A stretch of DNA of 64,000 bases from Monodelphis domestica (GCF_027887165.1 NC_077228.1:106838043-106902042); one strand, 5' to 3'; numbered from the stretch's first letter, positions 11,850-24,961 are shown. Program-made: numbers and translations. Notes: generated by a model from the letters alone, not told the origin.

Positions 11850-12795
11850 CCTGTTTCAGTTCCTAGAAATAATAGTATTAACCTTATGTTGGCATTTCAT
11901 GCTTTTCCATTAGATTTGATGTCAATGAATTCCTAACCAAACTCAAGATATTGACTATAAATTTTTAATTTTCTTAGGAAAATTATTATACTTCCCCCAA
12001 TTTATCTTCTGATTTTTCTTATGTTTCAAAATTTGGAAAAAAAATGTAAATTTCTCAAGAAATTCTAGAAAGGAATTTCCACATATAAGTACTTGGTTGA
12101 AGAATATAAATTCTTTTCAACTCCCATCACATGATGAGATAGCACTCAGGTAACCTGGGAGGTTCATTTAGCCAAATTAAAGGAAATTGTATTTATCTGG
12201 TTACTTATAATCTGAATTCCTACAGCTTTATCCAAATTTCTATTCTCCCTACATTCAGTAGATCCCTAATAAATGTTTATTAAATTTAATTCTTCCTTTT
12301 AAACAATACTTTTTTCTAATCACATATAAAAACAACTTTTAACATTCTTTTTTTAAGAGTTCAAATTCCCTCCCTCCTTCCCTTCTCTCCTAACTCCCTA
12401 AGATAACAAGCAATTTGATATAGGTTATATATGTGCAATCATGGAAAACGTAGTTCCATATTAGTAAGAAAATGCAAACACCTTCCCCACCCCCCCAAAA
12501 GTGAAAAATAATATGCTTTAATCTGCATTCAGACTCTTATCCGTTCTTTCTCTGGAGTGGCTGGCATTTTTTCATCATGATGTCTTTGAAATTGTCTCGG
12601 ATCATTGAACTAATCAGAGTAATTGTCATTCACGTTTGATCATCATATACTACTGTTGTTACCATATATAATATTCTCCTAGTTCGGCTCACTCCACTTG
12701 GCATCTGTTTGAATAAGTCTTTCTAAGTTATTCTGAAACCATTCTGCTCATCATTTCTTATGGCATAATAGTATTCTGTTACAATAATATGTCAA

Positions 12796-13737
12796 CCTTA
12801 ATCACCAAATCACCAAATTAGTTAAAAAGAACAAGGAAGACAATGCACAGAGTCATGGGCTAGATACCACACAGAGACAAAGCTCTGGGACTCCAGGAAC
12901 ACTGTCTCTGGGGAAAATCACCTCAAAAGGGGATTTTCCAATGAACTGAAGAACTTGGGGTCTTATATACTTTCTGGGGAATAAAGGATAGGAAGGTCAA
13001 TTGATTGGCTTACAATGGAGACAAGGGAAAGAGGATTCCAGCCAGGGGCTGGACCACCTGGAAAGGCCTAGATATAAACTTCTAAGACAAAAGGGTACTT
13101 GAGATTTGATCTGAGAGTAGATTATATCTACTAATTCTATTTAAGCTGAGGTCATTGGGTACTTTAAGGTCTATGATTCAGTCTAAGACAAGGGTATAAT
13201 AGTTAAAATTAAAGCATAAGGCTGTTAGTAGCTTTAGTAGTTTTATTACATCAAAGTAATAATAGTAAAGAGAGGCAAATGTAGGAAAGAGATAGAGAGT
13301 TATTAGCTTACTAACATATTTACCATTTGATGAATTGAAACTCACCATCAACAGGGGTTCCTTCAGGTTCCAAGCTCCAGCCAAAAGAGCATGAGAAAGA
13401 ATGAGCAGTCCCTTGGTCTCACCTTACATAGGCACTTTTATCTGCCCACTAGCTCTCCCACATCACATCTCGGGAACCAATCTTAGTTCTTTAATTTGTC
13501 TGGCATTGCCCAAGGGGGTAGTTCCTGTGGGATCAGTTTCCTTTCTCCAAGGGTTTGTCTATACCTGCACATCTCAATGGTAAATGACCTCCAGGTCACT
13601 GATTGATGATGTCAAACAAAGCAATATATTGGGGAGGGAAATTCCCTTCCCACAAGGGTCAGTTTGAAACTTCCCCAAAGGCAAGTTCCCAAGGGATGAA
13701 GGCAAATTTGGGAGTTCCATATAACAAAATTGTCATT
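12796..13737. mobile_element. Unclassified insertion inside the old L1
   Basis: About 0.94 kb separates 'cataatagtattctgttac' from 'tttgtttagccattctcc'. AATAAA occurs at about 12,980 on the + strand and TTTATT near 13,236. An LTR is likely, but I found neither paired TG/CA ends nor a convincing target duplication. Confidence 0.4.
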
Positions 13738-13943
13738 TTTTTAAACAATTTGTTTAGCCATTCTCCAGTTGATGGCCATCCCCTCAATTTCCAATTCTTT
13801 GCTACCACAAAAGGAGCTGCTATAAATATTTTTGTATAAATAGGTCATTTTACTTAAAAAAAATATCTGTGGGATACAGATTTAGTAGTAGTATTGCTGA
13901 GTCAAAGAGTATACACACTTTCAACGGCCTTTGGGCATAGTTT

Positions 13944-14416
13944 TGAAGTGGGACACTTCACAAATGAGTTCAAACACCTAGAATATTGATTATTGGAACC
14001 ATAATTTATTAATAAGAGAGAAATAAAGAATCTACCAGCTGGGGCAGAGTTCCCTAATGGAAAACTATGTTGGTTTGACATTAAAGACCAGATTATATAC
14101 ATTGCAGAGATCTTATCTAACAAACAAACCTTAACACAGGAACTTGGGGTCCAAGATGGGGGGGACAATTCTTAGATTTAAGATGGGGCTGTTAACCAAA
14201 GAGTGTTTATCTTCACTTAATCAAATGTTAGTTCACTGGCCCTTTGATATTCCTAAAATTCCTCTTTTGACTCTTGCCACCCAAACTAAGCAGAAAGCAT
14301 TTTGTTATCTGCCCCAAACATTTTGTCCTTCTGGAGGGAAGGAGAAACCAGGTCTGTCCCCTAAAAATGCGGACAGGGATAATTTTTCCATCTTTGGTCT
14401 TTCTGGGGCTACTTCA
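13944..14416 (-). mobile_element. Solo LTR with 4-bp target duplication
   Basis: A 473-base element with terminal inverted ends TGAAGT...ACTTCA, flanked by GTTT at 13,940-13,943 and 14,417-14,420. L1 sequence continues exactly across it. The TATA-like block (tatatac near 14,095) and TTTATT near 14,006 give antisense orientation. A 4-bp duplication fits a class I (gamma-like) retrovirus. Confidence 0.85.
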
Positions 14417-14585
14417 GTTTCAAATTGTTTTCCAGAATGGTTGTATCAGTTCAAAATTCTAACAACAATGCAATAATGTTTCAATTTTCCTACATTCTTT
14501 CTAACACTTATCATTTTCCTTTTCTGTTATATTAGCCAATATGATAGATGAAAGGTATTACCTCTAATCAATAGTAATTTAGAGA

Positions 14586-16070
14586 GTAAGTTAGGTAGCA
14601 GGGTGAATAGAGTGCCAGGTCTGGATTTGGGGAGGACCCGAGTTCAAATTTGATCTCAGATATTTCCTACTTGGGTGACCCTGAACAAGTCACTTAACCT
14701 TTACTGCTCTTCTGCCTTAGATCAGTACTTAGAATCAATTCTTTTTTTTTAAATATATTTTATTTGATCATTTCCAAGCATTATTCATTAAAGACATAGA
14801 TCATTTTCTTTTCCTCCCCCCCACCCCCCATAGCCGACGCGCAAATCCACTGGGCATTACGTGTTTTCTTGATTTGAACCCATTGCTTTGTTGATAATAT
14901 TTGCATTACAGTGTTCATTTAGAGTCTCTCCTCTGTCATGTCCCCTCAACCGCTGTATTCAGGCAGTTGCTTTTCCTCGGTGTTTCCACTCCCATAGTTT
15001 ATCCTTTGCTTATGAATAGTGTTTTTTTTCTCCTAGATCCCTGCAAATTGTTCAGGGACATTACACCGCCACTAATGGAGAAGTCCATTACCTTCGATTA
15101 TACCACAGTGTATTAGTCTCTGTGTACAATGTTCTCCTGGTTCTGCTCCTCTTGCTCTGCATCACTTCCTGGAGGTTGTTCCAGTCTCCATGGAATTCCT
15201 CTACTTTATTATTCCTTTTAGCACAATAGTATTCCATCACCAACATATACCACAATTTGCTCAGCCATTCCCCAATTGATGGGCATCCCCTCGTTTTTCC
15301 AGTTTTTGGCCACCACAAAGAGCGCAGCTATGAATATTTTTGTACAAGTCTTTTTGTCCATTATCTCTTTGGGGTACAGACCCAGCAGTGCTATGGCTGG
15401 ATCAAAGGGTAGATATTCTTTTGTCACCCTTTGGGCATAGTTCCAAATTGCCCTCCAGAATGGTTGGATCAGTTCACAACTCCACCAGCAATGAATTAAT
15501 GTCCCTACTTTGCCACATCCCCTCCAGCATTCATTACTTTCCTTTGCTGTTATGTTAGCCAATCTGCTAGGTGTGAGGTGATACCTCAGAGTTGTTTTTA
15601 TTTGCATCTCTCTGATTATAAGAGATTTAGCACACTTCTTCATGTGCTTGTTAATAGTTTTGATTTCTTTATCTGAGAACTGCCTATCCATGTCCCTTGC
15701 CCATTTATCAATTGGAGAATGGCTTGATTTTTTGTACAATTGATTTAGCTCTTTATAAATATGAGTAATTAAACCTTTGTCAGAGGTTTCTATGAAGATT
15801 TTTTCCCAATTAGTTGTTTCCCTTCTGATTTTAGTTACATTGGTTTTGTTTGTACAAAAGCTTTTTAGTTTGATGTAGTCAAAATTATTTATTTTACATT
15901 TTGTGATTCTTTTCTATGTCTTGCTTGGTTTTAAAGCCTTTCCCCTCCCAAAGGTCTGACATGTATACTATTTTGTGTTTACCCAATTTACTTATGGTTT
16001 CCTTCTTTATGTTTAAGTCACTCACTCTTAGAATCAATTCTAAAACCAAAGAAGTTGTTTTTTTTTTTAA
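14586..16070 (+). repeat. tRNA-derived SINE split by an L1
   Basis: The SINE head and body ('agtgccaggtctgg', 'gacccgagttcaaatttg', 'aacaagtcacttaacc') run to 14,742. The tail resumes at 16,027. The SINE itself sits in the old L1, with ATTTAGAG-ending copies of the target at 14,573-14,584 and 16,072-16,085. Confidence 0.85.
14743..16026 (-). mobile_element. 5'-truncated L1 with 15-bp target duplication
   Basis: The 15-base CTTAGAATCAATTCT occurs at 14,728-14,742 and 16,027-16,041, framing poly-T, 3'UTR and the C-terminal part of ORF2 on the minus strand. An open stretch of 173 codons (15,739-15,218) shows the L1 signature KWARDMDRQFSDKEIKTIN and HCWWSCELIQPFWRAIW. It is cleaner than the L1 around it, so it is probably younger. 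Confidence 0.92.
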
Positions 16071-16085
16071 TTTAATGATTTAGAG

Positions 16086-17213
16086 CAGTGATGACTATCA
16101 ACATGGAATCTAGGAATCCCAAACTTGTTACCAAGTGAGATCTGATGAACCCCAATTTTCAGGACTAGCCTGTAGATTGGAGACCCCAAAGCTTGTACTT
16201 GTTCCCTGTTCCCATGGGAATCTACCCTGAAGGGAATCCCAAGTTAGCAGTTTCAGATTGAGTGGGGGACCCTCAGGGAAATGACAATCCTGGTTGGATG
16301 AGATAAGCATATGCTAAGGACGCTCTTTCTTTTAGGTAATCTCCCCCATTGTATTAGAACTTTTCCCAGGAAGATCCACACCTGAGCAGGAACCATCCTT
16401 CAGTATCTATTGTAAGCAGCCCCTTCTCTTACACGCAGCCTCTCCCCATGATTCCTTTCCCAAGTTTGACTGTATCCTGTCAGTGTAGTTTGAACACCCC
16501 CATTTTCCTTGTAGCTATAGTGATGTCAATCATCTTTCCCTGCCCCTGGACTCCCCAAATGGTATATAGGTTCCCCAAATTCTTTTGTTCCTTGGAGTCC
16601 ATCCTGAGTCTGTGGCACTCCCAGGGGTTAGTGACCAGGGCGTCCAGACTCTGTGCAGTCTTGGGAAGAAGCTCTGTTGTCGTATTAGTAGCGCTAACCC
16701 CTTTTCCCTTGATTAAAGAGTGATTTTGACTATTTAATAGTTCTGTGTTTTTTTCTAGTTGACATGACAAACCTATGGCATGGGTGCCAAAGATGGCATA
16801 GAGAGCTCTCTGTGGGCACTCATCTACCCTCCATCCCTACCCCCACCTCCAGAGTTTGTTACTAGAAAGGCAGAGGGACGGGGGAAAAACTGTTCCCCTC
16901 CCTCTCTCTACTGTGTTTGATGACATTTTTTTTCACATCCCTCATCCCTTTGCCCATCAGCCCAATGGAAGCATACAGGGGGTAAGGTCAGCAGCTCACA
17001 GGAGACAGAGTGGAGAGGAACAGAGAACTTGGACCACTCCCTTCCCCTCTATACTCACGGAGTACATTCCTCACTTCACCCATCTGTGTGGGGGAAGGGG
17101 GAAGGGGGAGGGCTCACCTGGCACTCAGTGTGTGTGGGGCGGGGCACAACACTCTTTCTGGAGGAATGAGTTGCAGGGGCAGCACTTTGTCTCTAAAAGG
17201 TTCCCCATCACTG
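16086..17213 (-). mobile_element. Non-autonomous hAT element with 8-bp target duplication
   Basis: Ends CAGTGATG...CATCACTG, flanked by ATTTAGAG at 16,078-16,085 and 17,214-17,221. The 8-bp duplication and CAGTG ends are hAT hallmarks. It has no transposase. Two relatives in the other orientation lie at 19.2 and 31.1 kb. A solo LTR sits ten bases inside its left end. Confidence 0.9.
16096..16764. mobile_element. Solo LTR inside the hAT element
   Basis: A 669-base block with inverted ends TATCAAC/GTTGACA (one mismatch from TGTCAAC) and the 4-bp duplication TGAC at 16,092-16,095 and 16,765-16,768. Removing it restores the hAT end sequence. Orientation not settled. Confidence 0.75.
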
Positions 17214-17349
17214 ATTTAGAGCATTTTTCATATGACTATAGATAGCTATTATTTCCTCTTCTGGTTGCTATTATTTCCTCTTTGACCATTTATCAATTGG
17301 GGAATGTCTTGTATTCTTATTTAATTATTTTCTTATAAATTCTATAGCC

Positions 17350-17990
17350 CATTAGTTTCCAAGCTGGAAAACCTAGAAACAAAATTATTATTAAGTCTTA
17401 GGGCAAAATAGTGAAATTGGGTGCTGAGTGTGAATCACTTATTTCCTCTGCACTATTCAGTAGGGTACACCCTAATTGTCAGGTAATTGTTAGTATCTAT
17501 TTGCATCATTCTCTTAATCACCTTCACAAACAAAGAGTAATTCAAACCAGTTTTGAGGGCAGCTAGAGCATTGCCAAACTAAATTGGGATCATGTGTTCC
17601 TGAACCAATTTGTGCCAGTCTCCTAGACCACGGTATATACATTCACATATGTACAGACCCATATAAGATATGAATTTAGATCTATAAAGAACATGATTAT
17701 TATCTAACCACATTCCCTGCTAAGTAACTGGGAGGGGGAAATTATAAACTCTTATTTAGATTATGTAAAAATGACTTTCAGGACAGTGCAGGAGGCTAGT
17801 ACATCTTAAAAGATTGTGAGTGTGGATTAGCTCAAATGAACATTAGCCAAGCTTTTTATGTGCACTACCTGTGGAAGTCCAAGAAATGCCATTATTTTGG
17901 AGAATGATGGGAGGGGTAAGGCCAGCTTAACTTAGGAGCTAGACATGTCCCTTCTTTCTATCTAGAAACCCTTCCCAAAATACACGTTTT
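17350..17990. other. Non-coding stretch, nothing assigned
   Basis: No repeat body or coding sequence recognised between the old L1 and the pyrimidine microsatellite. Confidence 0.4.
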
Positions 17991-18416
<426 letters not shown>

Positions 18417-18454
18417 CAATGCCTTCTTTCTCTTTCCTTCTTCCTTCCTTCCTT

Positions 18455-18636
18455 TAGCTTCTGTCTTAAAATTGATACTAAACATCAGTTCTGAGGCAGA
18501 AGAGTGGTAAAGGGTAGGCAATGGAGTTTAAGTGACTTGCCCAGGGCCACATAGCTATGAAGTATCTGAGGCCAAATTTGAATCCAGAACCTCCCATCTC
18601 CAGGCCTGGCTCTCTATACACTGATATAACCACCCG
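18455..18636 (-). repeat. tRNA-derived SINE
   Basis: Antisense SINE body with 'aggcagaagagtggtaaagg', 'gacttgcccagggccacata' and 'ccaggcctggctctctatac'. It directly follows the microsatellite, which may have grown from its tail. Confidence 0.85.
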
Positions 18637-19090
18637 ATTTTCTCTGAACTACACACATTTTCTCTGAAATTTTTCATTCCGCATCAATGTTTAGCTATGT
18701 CTTCACCTAATAAACCTTGCTGCCTCCTGGCCTATAAAATCAGAGATGAGAAAACAATGACACACCTAAGCAATCATTTAATCAACAAGCATTTCTTAAG
18801 TTCTCAGTATGTGTCAATAAACTGTGCCAGCCACTGGTACAAGAATTTGCCCTCCCCCATTTCCTATAAAACCCATGGCTTATCACCAGTGTCATTGAAC
18901 AATCCTGGTTAAATCTATTCTATATTCCTTGTTTGGAGGTATCAGTGAGCTAACCTGACTGTACCAGGTCTTGTTACCTCTGTTCTTGTTTCCGTCCTCT
19001 TAGGCTTTCTCATGTATTCAAAATGGGCTGACCTAGAGGGTCCTTTTTGCAACTGCCTTTAAGTTCTCCTTTAAAATTCAATAGTAAGGG

Positions 19091-19620
19091 TCATCTATAT
19101 AGACAGTGTATAGGGTGTCAGGCCTACTTGAAAGGACCTGAGTTCAAATCTGGTCTCAAACACTTCCTAGATGTGCAACTTGGGACAAACCACTTAACCC
19201 CAGTTGCTTAGCCCGGTGATGGTGAACCTTTTAGAGACTGTGTGCCATGCCCCCCCCCCAAACTGTGTGACATGCTCAACTCCCCTCCCCCAGATCAAGT
19301 GCCACATGCACCACCACTCCCCCACTGCCTTACCCCACACAGGGGAGGGAGAAATCACTCCCATTGGACTACAGGGCAGAGGGGTAGGTGATATAAAAAA
19401 ACATCCTCAGGCATGGTAGAGAGGGGGAAGGGAGCAGCTCTGCCTGAGTCTCTCTGCCTTTCTAGTAATGAACTCTGGTAGGGGACAGTGTGCATGCCCA
19501 CAGAGAGCATTCTGCATGCCCTCTTTGGCATATGTGCCATAGGTTCACCATCATGAGCCTAGATCTTACTGTTCTTTTGTCTTAGAATTGATTCTTAGAA
19601 GGTAAGGATTTTTTTTAATG
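19091..19620 (+). repeat. tRNA-derived SINE split by a hAT element
   Basis: The SINE head and body occupy 19,091-19,213 and its tail 19,555-19,620 ('gttcttttgtcttagaattg'). The gap holds a hAT-type insertion. Confidence 0.8.
19214..19554 (+). mobile_element. Non-autonomous hAT element
   Basis: Ends GGTGATGGTGAACCTTTTAG and CATAGGTTCACCATCA are inverted copies of one terminus and match the other two copies in this window. The likely 8-bp duplication is CTTAGCCC/CCTAGATC, diverged. Confidence 0.75.
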
Positions 19621-21048
19621 CAATAATAAACTCAACCCTAACTCTAGTCAGGCCCTATCTTTCTCTATAAATCCTTTTTATTCTTCCTTCTAAAACCCCT
19701 CACCATACCCTCTAGTATTCAATTTCCCTTTATATTAGAAAAGTTTTTTCTTTTTTTTTTCTTTTTGATATGCTAATTGAAACCTAACTTTCTCCTGAAG
19801 CTACCACAAGTCCCAACTACCACCCTTTCCCAGGCTTGCTATTCCTTCTGTAACAATCTTTGACACACTAGGGTGGGAGGAATTCAGGATAGTCCTTACT
19901 CCCCATTGCCACTTTCAGACCTTCCCTTTGTTGTCATCATTGAGCAACAATTTCTCCTTCTAAATTCACTCATCCTGTCTAGATCCTTATTATTATCATT
20001 TGTGGACTCGTCCCTTTCCTTATGACCAAATAAGTCCAGGACCTGACTCACAGCCATCTTCTCCACCTCAACTCCTACCTCTCTGACTACCCTGACTTGT
20101 CAGTTCTTCAACCTCTCCCAGATCCTGTGATCTTTATCTCTAGTTTACCACAATTAATCGCAGGAGTGGTCACTCAGATATTTTCCCATCCCTTCCTCAG
20201 CACCATTCAATTTTTTCTAGGTGTTGGTATTCCTCATTATGACTCTGGTTTGAGATGCTATGAGAACAACTAGACAGAGAAGTCTTATAGGCAATGGGAA
20301 ATGAGTCTTTTCCTCAGAAAAGAAATAGATTGGAGATTTAGATTTATTGTTTTTCAGTCATTCTATTGTGTCTAACTCTTACAAGTCATCTAAATAGATG
20401 TCACTGAAGTTCAACTATATGTAACATGGTTCTACTATAGAGAAATTTTAAAATGGATGAAATTACCCAGAGAGAGAAGGTAAAGATAGAATGGAAAGGT
20501 AAGGGATCAGGGAGAGGAAAGAAGCCAGAAAAAGAGACAACAAATAGGCAAAGATGTTAAGGGAAGAACCAGGAGAGTGATATTACAAAAGCTAAAAACA
20601 GAACACAGGTTATCAAAGTTTGCAAACTGACAATGAAGCAAAAGTAATATTAATGAAGGAACAAGATTAAAATAATATAAATATCATGCACAACCCAGAT
20701 CAAATTGTTTACCATCTCTGAAAATGAGGAAGGAAAGAAAGAAGGAAGAAAATTTGGATTATTTCAGAAAATGTATGTTAAAAAATTATTATTACACGTA
20801 ATTGTGAAAATAAAATATCTTTGAATAAAAATAAATTTTAAAATGATATAAATATGCCATATTCTCAGCTTTCCTTTTTCCTGATCTCAATGATCAATTC
20901 CATTGAAGGAAGGGAAGTTCAGATTCAAATTCCCACTTGGTTACTTCAAGGAGTCACTGAAAAAAGGCATCCTACTCAGGGTCTTCAATCTTGGGGCCAG
21001 CAGAATCAAAAAGAAATTGCAAAAAGGTTAATTTTATCATGATCAAAG
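19621..21048. other. Non-coding stretch, mostly unassigned
   Basis: Holds a pyrimidine-rich part (19,640-20,230) and a purine-rich part (20,440-20,800) that resembles the moderately repeated sequence described at 37 kb. No gene seen. Confidence 0.4.
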
Positions 21049-21626
21049 TGTTGGGGGTGGTTTGAGGTGAACCCCCAGGGTTGGGAATGGTATCTTTTAC
21101 AAGGATACAAGACTCCAAAACTTAAATTTATTAATTTGTAAGATAATGTTGAATCTGGCCAGGAAGACTGCCTCCCACTGGGAACAGCATAGATGGAAAG
21201 CTATTCCCAGATCACATGATTTCTGGGGTCTTTATATACTCTTTACAACAGTGAAGACACCACTTTGTGCCATGCTGAAGACATGCCTCTAGAGTGGTAT
21301 GCACTGAGGCATGGGCAGGGGGAGTTTGGTCATTTTACTGGGATCTGCGTGAAAACATAAGGCGTGACCCTCATAGTTTAAGGGACATGACAAGTAGATA
21401 TCTTAGATACAACCCGATGGTATCAAGGCAAACCCTGGAAGTGTATCTCTCTGTACATCTCAGAGTCTAAAGGACTATCCAAGGAGGATAATCCTCTCAT
21501 GGTCTTATCTGAGTTATCAGATGTATGGGGTTAGGAGTCACAAGGATAGAAGGGAGCAAAAGAATTTCCCTGCTTATTGTTTGCCTGAAACACTTCTATA
21601 GTTTTGGGGGTACAATGCCCATGCCA
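21049..21626 (-). mobile_element. Solo LTR, family B, with target duplication
   Basis: A 578-base element starting TGTTGGGGGTGG and ending CCCATGCCA on the + strand, flanked by AAAG (21,045-21,048 and 21,627-21,630). The antisense polyadenylation signal is at 21,127-21,132. A second copy lies at 51.6 kb. Confidence 0.85.
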
Positions 21627-21738
21627 AAAGCAATGTTAGAGATTAAATTTGGTTAAATTCTGACAGTTATCCAAATACTTGTAAGTACTTAGTCCATAAT
21701 TTGAAAACATTTGATCAGATCAAGGGCCTTAAGAGTGG

Positions 21739-23365
21739 TGTAGCTGACCAACAGTTACAAAATATTCTAACATGGGTTGACCACCTGAAAGGGAAGTTGA
21801 GGACTGAGGGAATTTGGATTGAAGGGTTTAAAGGTTAAGGAAGGGAGGACATAAAGAGGGAAAGGAGGATGCAGAGATGCAGGATTCATCAGCATAGCAT
21901 TCAGCCTGTCCAATTGCTCTTCTGATAGAATGAGAGGGAGCAATACAGGTGTGTACAGTTTTTATTTAAGTTCCAAGGAATTGGGAATGGGAGAAAGTTA
22001 AACATGTGGTGTGGGAGAGAATTTAACAACAGCTTGGTAAACAACAACAAGATGAAAGAGAAGGCTAAGACTATGTAGTGGCCAACACCCAGCCCATTGG
22101 TTCATTTAACCTTTGAACTGCAGGAGTGGGGAGTGGTCAGAACACCGTATGATTTGAGTCCCTAAACTGTTAGATTTAAATTAGTTTTGAGCACTAAATA
22201 GTTGTAGATAAGAGAGTGGGAGCCATAAACTGTGATAATTAAAATGTTTAGGAGCAAGGGAAATATATAACAATTATGACTGCTGAAATATGTTTTCTAC
22301 TGTGTCTTGGGTTTATATAAATATAAGATGTTCACCAGGGAAGATATTCCCAATTTATGAATATACCCAAGCCAACTGAGTTTTATAGAGAAATTTAATT
22401 TATAATACACTGATTAATCAATAGAAAAAGAGAGAAAGTAAGAAAGGAATAAGAATGAAGGGCCTCAAGCCAATAAGGCCTAGACCTCAGTCCTAAGAGA
22501 TAAATCAGTCAGTTGGTTTTATCACTCACCCAAGATCTCTCTAGGTAAGGCTTCTCATGCCAACCTCAGGCTCCACCTTCAAGAGAACCTCCTTTCAAGA
22601 AATGTTTCCAGAGAATTCTCCTCCTGACTTCTCCTTCAAGACCTCTCCAGGAGCTCTCCCTCCAGGACCTCTCTCCACTCAGACCTCCTTCAGAGCATCA
22701 ACCCTCCTTCAGTCCTCAGACCCCGCTATCTTTAAGCAAACAATCTAAGTTCCCTCCCCTCAGTTCTCACATCTACCAATCACTATCGATGTCTCCCCTG
22801 TGGCTTAACCCAGGACTGCCCAGAGGTCTGTCCCCTTTGCACATGTCTGTTGAAGGTCATATTCTCAAATAATTAAATCTTGATCTTTGCTGCAGCCCTT
22901 CCTAAATCCTGTTACTCTGAGTAGGGTGGAGATTGTAGTTTCCAAGACCTGGTTCTGTCATTCCAAGTATCTCTATTGTATCAATTCTAAAATCAATCAT
23001 GACTCAAAGAACTTCCTGTTCTATGCTTAAGCATAGGTCAAAGCCCTTTCCATTGTTTAGCAAAAGGTTTCTGTCCTAAAGTAGTCTTAAGTAGGGAGGA
23101 GAAGGATCCTCCCATGCCAAGGAGTTTCATATTCCAATAGAGTTCTTACTATCAGTAGGAAATTTTTTCAAGTATGAAATTTCCCAATGGGGAAATTTCC
23201 AACATTCATAAGTCTAAGAAATTTTAAGGTTTACAAATGCAAGGATCCAGAAATCAATTATGTGAAATATATTCCTAAGTCTGGTACATGAGCACTTTGC
23301 TTCTGAGTCAGCTTTTGAATGCCTCTTTAATACTTTCAAGATTTGTTTATAAGTGGAACCCTACA
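21739..23365 (-). mobile_element. Solo LTR, family C, carrying a second LTR
   Basis: Starts TGTAGCTGACC and ends GGAACCCTACA, flanked by the 5-bp duplication AGTGG at 21,734-21,738 and 23,366-23,370. It aligns by eye to 52,403-52,935 over nearly all its length, apart from the family D insertion and a further 120-odd bases. A 5-bp duplication suggests a class II (beta-like) retrovirus. Confidence 0.88.
22301..23235 (-). mobile_element. Solo LTR, family D, nested in the family C LTR
   Basis: Matches the LTRs at 44.48 and 49.04 kb from about 22,301 to its end AAGGTTTACA at 23,235. More diverged than those two. The left end is approximate and I see no clear duplication. Confidence 0.75.
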
Positions 23366-23370
23366 AGTGG

Positions 23371-24065
23371 TAAGTCTCTAAAGATATCACAAGACCTGCT
23401 CCAACCATGAGGTTGGTGAGGTCATGGGAGTCACTTCTGATAACTACTTTTAACAATAGCTACATATATGGAAAGTCATACTTATGGAACTCCACATCCA
23501 ATGTCTTTCCACATAGTTATTCCTCAACTAAATTGGATAGAAATGCACTTGCTACAGTGCAACCACTGCTGCTCATACAGAGCCTGGCTCCCATCTTCTC
23601 AGCATTATAAATATAAGAGGAGATTCTAGATGCCTTTTGGGGGGTCTAGGGAACAAAATTAAACTTATGGAAGCATCTTTCCCCCTTTTCCATCTTTCAA
23701 TCTTATATCAAAAGTCCATGAGCTCAGTGATGGTATAGCACCAATCCACTGTCCTCCTCCTAACCCTTAAACCCATTACTTTCCAGACTTATGTACTCTT
23801 TGTAGCCAGAGTCTTTTGGGAAATGTTGTCCTTGAGGAAATGACACAAATTATCAGAAACAGATTACTTTCATCTGGAAGGTCCTTGAGGAAGAAAGAAG
23901 AAATGGCATAAAAGGCACAAGTTGAAAGATTAAATTAGACAATGACCTGAAAGGCGATGAAAGGCTTAACTCCAGTGTCCTCTCCAACAAGAAGCCTATT
24001 CCAGTTCTCTCAATGTCCCCAAAATTATTTTGCATCAATTATAATGAATTTAGTAGCTAGCATTT
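23371..24065. other. Non-coding stretch, nothing assigned
   Basis: Short ORFs only. No family resemblance or repeat body recognised. Confidence 0.4.
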
Positions 24066-24081
24066 AAATAGCCCTTTAAGA

Positions 24082-24620
24082 TGCCCTTCGATTGAGGAAT
24101 GGCTGAACAAATTGTAGTATCTATTGGTGATGGAATACTATGTGCTAAAGGAATATTGTGCTAAAAAGGAGTAATGAACTGGAGGAATTCCATGTGAACT
24201 GGAACAACCTCCAGGAATTGATGCAGAGTGAAAGGAGCAGAACCAGGAGAACCTTATACACAGAAATGGATACACTATGGCACAATCAAATGTAGTAGAC
24301 TTTTCTACTAGCAGCAACGCAATGATCTAGGACAATTCTGAGGGACTTATGAGAAGGGATGCTATTCACATCCAAAGAACCATGGGAGTAAAAACAGAGA
24401 AGAAAAACAACTGCTTGATTATATGGGGATGTAGACACTAAACGATCACCCTAATGCAAATATCAATAATATAGAAATAGGTCTTTATCAACGACACATG
24501 TAAAACCCAGTGGAATTGAATATTGGCAATGGGAGGGGGTGGGAGGAGGGGAGGGAAAGAACATGAGCATAACTATGAAAAAAATTTCTTAATAAATAAA
24601 ATAAAATAAAATAAATAAGC
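24082..24620 (+). mobile_element. 5'-truncated L1 with 16-bp target duplication
   Basis: AAATAGCCCTTTAAGA occurs at 24,066-24,081 and 24,621-24,636. Between lie the last part of ORF2 ('attgaggaatggctgaacaa'), the 3'UTR and an A-rich AAATA tail. Confidence 0.93.
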
Positions 24621-24961
24621 AAATAGCCCTTTAAGAATTATAAAGTGCTGTGTGTTATCTGATTTTGTTTTTTTGTATATCCTTTGTACCTACTTCTCTG
24701 CATATACATACTGCTTCCTCTAATAGACTATATGCTCTTTCAATTAATCAACAAGCATTTTTTACAAATCTATTATGTTCCAGTGTGCTAGACTTTGGGG
24801 ATACAAATACAAAAATGGAACAATTCTTACCCTCAAAGACCTTATTTTCTACTGAGGGTTACAACATGTTTAGAGATAAGTAGATACAGACTAAATAAAC
24901 ATATATACAGTGATGGAGTGGGGGTGAGTAGAGAAATTCCCAACTGTCCCTTCAAAATCTT

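Larger units (their letters stand above)
12300..17350 (-). mobile_element. Old L1 3' part, antisense, host of a nested stack
   Basis: L1 3'UTR and ORF2 3' sequence appear in order in five pieces: about 12,300-12,795, 13,738-13,943, 14,421-14,585, then 17,214-17,350. The consensus reads on across each gap (for example 'ggcatagttt' to 'caaattgttttccagaatgg'). The gaps hold, in order, an unclassified insertion, a solo LTR, a SINE and a hAT element. Confidence 0.85.

Noticed and set aside
16856-17245. A 129-codon ORF
   Set aside because: It is inside a non-autonomous hAT element that has a perfect target duplication.
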